Source: Candidatus Pelagibacter sp. (GTDB taxonomy: Bacteria > Pseudomonadota > Alphaproteobacteria > Pelagibacterales > Pelagibacteraceae). Taken from it: 8,781 nt of DNA. Position numbers and translations under genes: made by a program. Under the pieces are notes generated by a model. It was not told the origin of the DNA. It ran no database searches and was given only the letters and a program-made list of their open reading frames with translations. Below, in pieces: positions 6,008 to 8,781 of this stretch. The stretch spans positions 1 through 8,781 of the forward strand of contig JAOHCJ010000024.1 in NCBI GenBank assembly GCA_028095445.1, read 5' to 3'. Within the stretch, counting starts at the first letter, position 1. The number at the start of each line of letters is the position of its first letter.

Positions 6008-6883
6008 TTGAAATATCTTTCTAATAAAAATGGATTTCTTGGAATTGACAACAATGTCAATTTTAAAGAAAAAGTAATAGTTGTTCCTTTTGGTTTAGAA
6101 AAAACTGTTAGTTATGGTGGTGGTACGCGCAATGGACCAAAAGAAATTATCAAGGCTTCCCATCAAGTAGAGTTATATGACGAAGAGTTACACTGTGAGC
6201 CCTATAAAAAAATTGGGATTAAAACACTAAAACCATTTAAAATTGATAAAAATATCGGAAAAGCTCTAAATAAAATGTCAGATATAAATAAAGAGATTTT
6301 AGATAAAAAACTTTTTCCTATTACCTTTGGTGGGGAACATTCGATTACACCTGGTTGTATTAAGCCATTTGTAAAAAAATATAAAAAAATTTGCTTACTG
6401 CACTTTGATGCTCATGCAGATCTTAGAGAAAGTTATAATGGTGAAAAATTTTCACATGCATCAGCAATTAAAAGATGTTTGGACTACAAAAATGTATCTG
6501 TTATTTCTTTTGGTATAAGAAACATTTCTAAAAGTGAAATACCTTTTTTAAAAAAAAATTCATCACGAATTAATATTTTTTGGGCTAAAGATAAAGCTAA
6601 ATGGGACTTAAGAAAATTTAAAAAATTGATAAAAGATAAAACTGTTTATTTAACTTTTGATGTTGATGGGCTGGACTCAAGTATTATGCCGGCAACAGGA
6701 ACTCCTGAGCCTGGAGGATTACTTTGGGATGAAACTTTAAATATTATTAGAATTGCTTCTAAAAATTCCAATATTGTAGGAGCAGATATAAATGAACTTT
6801 CACCTATTAAGGGTTTTAATTCTTACAATTTTCTAGTGGCAAAACTTGCTTATAAGATTCTATCTTATAAGTTTTTATATTAG
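6008..6883 (+). CDS. speB: Agmatinase-family ureohydrolase
   Basis: This is a 291-residue enzyme of the arginase/agmatinase family. All binuclear manganese ligands are present: H111 (GGEHSIT, 108-114), D134, H136 and D138 (FDAHAD, 133-138), and D218 and D220 (FDVDGLD, 217-223). The N-terminal SYGGGTRNGP (35-44) resembles agmatinases. The reaction would release urea from agmatine, leaving putrescine, or from a related guanidino polyamine. No arginine decarboxylase is in the window, so the origin of agmatine is open. The start is TTG at 6008, two bases after the upstream stop; the next in-frame ATG is about codon 90, inside the domain, so TTG is strongly preferred. It overlaps convergent yhhQ by 4 bp and carries a terminator-like hairpin in its last dozen codons. 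Confidence 0.93.
   Translation: MKYLSNKNGFLGIDNNVNFKEKVIVVPFGLEKTVSYGGGTRNGPKEIIKASHQVELYDEELHCEPYKKIGIKTLKPFKIDKNIGKALNKMSDINKEILDKKLFPITFGGEHSITPGCIKPFVKKYKKICLLHFDAHADLRESYNGEKFSHASAIKRCLDYKNVSVISFGIRNISKSEIPFLKKNSSRINIFWAKDKAKWDLRKFKKLIKDKTVYLTFDVDGLDSSIMPATGTPEPGGLLWDETLNIIRIASKNSNIVGADINELSPIKGFNSYNFLVAKLAYKILSYKFLY
6849..6876 (+). terminator. Terminator hairpin inside the 3' end of speB
   Basis: CTTATAAGAT (6849-6858) pairs perfectly with ATCTTATAAG (6862-6871) around a three-base loop, followed by T6872-T6876. The structure lies wholly within the speB coding sequence and ends 7 bp before the end of the stop codon. It would end the polyamine operon. On the minus strand the same stem is followed only by CAAGTTTT, so termination of yhhQ there is possible but weaker. 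Confidence 0.62.
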
Positions 6884-7434
6884 GCTTTTGCAGCTTTAAT
6901 TGTAGATAATAATAACCTAAAAGGAATCAGCATTAATAAAGCAACAAATATTTTAACAGTCAAATCACCAAGCGATAAAGTTACCCATGGAATTCCTGTC
7001 GCATAAAACGCAATAGAAAAGAACAAAAAAGTATCAACTGTAGAACCAATCAAAGAAGACGTCAGTGGTGCAACAAACCATTTTTTTTTTCTTAATTTAT
7101 CAAAAATTTGAACATCTAATAATTGAGCAATCATAAAAGCTGTACCTGACCCAATTGCAATTCTAACTGAAATTAAGTCTGTATAATTTGTTGAAAAGAA
7201 AAGAGTAAACACAATACCTATGATAAAACCAACATAGACAATTTTTCTTGCAACTATTTTTCCATAAGATCTATTTGCTAAATCTGTGATTAGAAATGCA
7301 ACTGGATAACTAAATGCTCCATAAGTTAATATATCCTGAAGTCCATAATATTTAATTGGAAATTGAACTAAATAATTTGAAGCTAAAACAACAACTCCCA
7401 TTATAAATGAAAGTGACAAAAATAATTTATTCAT
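6880..7434 (-). CDS. yhhQ: YhhQ/VUT-family queuosine-precursor transporter
   Basis: This 184-residue inner-membrane protein has about six hydrophobic segments. Family signatures are LTYGAFSYPVAFLITDL (36-52), NRSYGKIVARK (54-64), RIAIGSGTAFMIAQLLD (91-107, with Q104 and D107) and WFVAPLTSSLIGSTVDT (119-135). E. coli YhhQ imports the 7-deazaguanine precursors preQ0/preQ1, which are used to make queuosine at the tRNA wobble position. The substrate here is inferred from the family. The ATG at 7434 overlaps the rpmB stop by one base, so the protein is probably translationally coupled to L28. A run of ten Ts (7081-7090) encodes the KKK before W119 and is a possible slippage site. The 3' end overlaps convergent speB by 4 bp. 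Confidence 0.9.
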   Translation of the reverse strand: MNKLFLSLSFIMGVVVLASNYLVQFPIKYYGLQDILTYGAFSYPVAFLITDLANRSYGKIVARKIVYVGFIIGIVFTLFFSTNYTDLISVRIAIGSGTAFMIAQLLDVQIFDKLRKKKWFVAPLTSSLIGSTVDTFLFFSIAFYATGIPWVTLSLGDLTVKIFVALLMLIPFRLLLSTIKAAKA

Positions 7435-7748
7435 TAAGCTGATTTAGCTGTAGATACTTTTTTAATAAATGGTGATTTTATTAATAAACTTTTTTTCAAT
7501 TTTTTTAATCTTGGAGATATATCTTTATTTTTTACTGTCTTCAAAAAAAGATCAAAGGTACCTTTTTTATCAACACATCTTACACCTGCATTACTGACTG
7601 TTAACTTTAAACTTCTTTTTAAAAGTTCACTTGTAAATTTAACTTTTTTAAGATTTGGTAAAAATCTTCTTTTGGTCTTATTGTTAGCATGACTAACATT
7701 ATGACCTTTCATTGGAATTTTACCAGTTAGTTCACATTTTTTAGACAT
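7434..7748 (-). CDS. rpmB: 50S ribosomal protein L28
   Basis: This 104-residue basic protein has the typical bacterial L28 start: [20 protein letters not shown] (5-24) followed by TKRRFLPNL (25-33), then [13 protein letters not shown] (51-63). It is longer than the roughly 78-residue E. coli protein because of a lysine-rich C-terminal tail, as is common in alphaproteobacteria. It is a structural component of the large ribosomal subunit. ATG 7748 is the start; a good promoter lies just upstream and no Shine-Dalgarno sequence is visible. The stop codon overlaps the yhhQ start (TAATG arrangement on the minus strand). Confidence 0.96.
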   Translation of the reverse strand: MSKKCELTGKIPMKGHNVSHANNKTKRRFLPNLKKVKFTSELLKRSLKLTVSNAGVRCVDKKGTFDLFLKTVKNKDISPRLKKLKKSLLIKSPFIKKVSTAKSA

Positions 7749-7761
7749 AATATTTAGTGAC

Positions 7762-7790
7762 TATATAAGATGTGACAATGATCTCGTCAA
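7762..7790 (-). promoter_or_regulatory. Predicted rpmB-yhhQ promoter
   Basis: On the minus strand, TTGACG (7790-7785, 5 of 6 matches to the -35 consensus) and TATATA (7767-7762, 4 of 6 matches to the -10) are separated by exactly 17 bp. This is the best promoter match in the window. The -10 ends 13 bp before the rpmB ATG, so the predicted leader is only about 6 nt, which suggests near-leaderless translation and agrees with the absence of a Shine-Dalgarno sequence. Confidence 0.6.
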
Positions 7791-7801
7791 GCTTATTAGA
7801 G

Positions 7802-8781
7802 TTAATTATTGTGATTCTTTCCTATTATTTCTTTAAAATTCTTAACACCATCATTAATTAATATTTCTTTAAGCTCTTTTTTTATCTTTCTAACAATGCT
7901 TGGTCCCTGAAAAACCATACCAGTATACAATTGAACAAAGCTTGCTCCAGCTAAAAATTTTTTATATGCACTTTCTCCAGAATCAACCCCGCCTACACCT
8001 ATAATTTGAATTTTGTTTTTAAGTAGTTTGTGGAATTTACTTATTAATTTATTAGATACCTCCTCTAAAGGTTTTCCAGACAAACCTCCTTTCTGATGTT
8101 TTGTGATATTTTGTAAATTTTCTCTATTAACTGCTGAGGTATTTGAAACAATTATTGCACTCACATCATGTCTTAGTAATATTTCACTTATTAATTCGGT
8201 TTGCGCATCTGAAATATCTGGTGAAATTTTTACTACTATAGGTATTTTAGATTTTAAATTATCTCTTTCTTCTTTAATGGAATTAATTAGTTCATCAAAT
8301 TTTTTTTCATCATGAAAATTTATTAAATTTTCGGTGTTTGGTGATGAAATATTAATAGTAATATAGTCTGCAATATCATGAAAACTTCTAAGGCCAATTA
8401 AATAATCATTTAAACGATCCTTACTATCTTTATTGGGCCCAATATTAATTCCTAACAAACCTTTATTTAAGTTAGATCTAATTCTAGTGCTGATATTTTC
8501 TGCACCCAAATTATTAAATCCCAATCTATTTATAAGTGCTTGATCTTCCACTAATCTAAACACTCTAGGCTTAGGGTTTCCATATTGCTCAAGAGGTGTA
8601 ACTGTTCCCACCTCAACAAAACCAAATCCAAGTTTAAAAAGAGAGTTGTAGACTTCTGCATTTTTATCAAAACCAGCAGCAATACCTATTGGGTTATCTA
8701 TTTCTTTTCCAAACAAAGTAGTTTGAAACATTGGATTATCTTTATTTTCATCAAATAAATTAGGTGTTAGATTTAATTTTA
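7802..8781 (-). CDS. pyrD: Dihydroorotate dehydrogenase (quinone), class 2; N terminus outside window
   Basis: This enzyme oxidises dihydroorotate to orotate in pyrimidine synthesis, passing electrons through FMN to membrane quinone. Visible family blocks, in order, are NPIGIAAGFDKNAE, GFGFVEVGTVTP, GNPKPRVFRL, NRLGFNNLG, GLLGINIGPNKD, YITINISSPNT (the serine of NISSPNT is the class 2 catalytic base; class 1 uses cysteine), VVKISPD, SNTSA, GGLSGKPL and IIGVGGVDSGESAYKKFLAGASFVQLYTG. The reading frame continues without a stop from the methionine at 8731 to the right edge, and the extra residues (NLTPNLFDENKDNP) align with the segment of E. coli PyrD preceding its FMN barrel. The methionine at 8731 is therefore internal, and the true start, with the membrane-associated N-terminal helices, lies beyond the window. 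The stop is 53 bp upstream of the rpmB start. Confidence 0.95.
   Translation of the reverse strand, partial: KLNLTPNLFDENKDNPMFQTTLFGKEIDNPIGIAAGFDKNAEVYNSLFKLGFGFVEVGTVTPLEQYGNPKPRVFRLVEDQALINRLGFNNLGAENISTRIRSNLNKGLLGINIGPNKDSKDRLNDYLIGLRSFHDIADYITINISSPNTENLINFHDEKKFDELINSIKEERDNLKSKIPIVVKISPDISDAQTELISEILLRHDVSAIIVSNTSAVNRENLQNITKHQKGGLSGKPLEEVSNKLISKFHKLLKNKIQIIGVGGVDSGESAYKKFLAGASFVQLYTGMVFQGPSIVRKIKKELKEILINDGVKNFKEIIGKNHNN

Noticed and set aside
8103..8315. 70-codon plus-strand open frame
   Set aside because: Antisense shadow within pyrD.
8729..8731. ATG at 8731 as the pyrD start
   Set aside because: The frame stays open to the window edge and the upstream residues fit the known N-terminal extension of class 2 PyrD, so this methionine is internal.

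Overview
The window is about 70% A+T, very densely packed and entirely chromosomal in character. Gene content (a RegA/ActR-type response regulator, an alphaproteobacterial-style L28, class 2 PyrD, a decarboxylase linked to a deoxyhypusine-synthase homologue), one-base operon overlaps, overlapping convergent genes and the near absence of Shine-Dalgarno sequences point to a streamlined marine alphaproteobacterium of the SAR11 / Candidatus Pelagibacter type. The taxon is inferred from gene content and base composition, not from a marker-gene search.

Layout. (1) 1-1517, minus: the N-terminal two-thirds of DNA polymerase I (polA), cut by the left edge. (2) 1568-3077, plus: an ABC-2-type exporter ATPase followed by the biotin-uptake protein BioY. 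(3) 3070-3633, minus: the RegA/ActR response regulator, overlapping bioY tail to tail. (4) 3634-3783: a 150-bp divergent intergenic region, the only sizeable one, carrying a candidate promoter, a leader and a strong terminator-like hairpin just upstream of the next gene. (5) 3784-6883, plus: a three-gene polyamine operon consisting of an ornithine decarboxylase, a bacterial deoxyhypusine-synthase-like protein and an agmatinase-family ureohydrolase, closed by a hairpin embedded in the last codons of speB. (6) 7748-6880, minus: rpmB (L28) with a good promoter, coupled to a YhhQ/VUT queuosine-precursor transporter. (7) 7802-8781, minus: pyrD, whose true start lies beyond the right edge.

How the genes fit together. 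The polyamine operon is the most interesting part. Decarboxylation of ornithine and ureohydrolysis of a guanidino compound can both feed putrescine, and the middle enzyme resembles NAD-dependent aminobutyl transferases. Bacteria have no eIF5A, so the middle protein probably makes a polyamine such as homospermidine rather than deoxyhypusine. Several residues that bind spermidine in the human enzyme are replaced while the catalytic lysine is kept. The leader hairpin suggests that the operon is controlled by transcription attenuation. The other genes are housekeeping or uptake functions: replication and repair, biotin and queuosine-precursor salvage, redox regulation, ribosome and pyrimidine synthesis. 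I saw no tRNA, rRNA, CRISPR, insertion sequence or prophage sequence.
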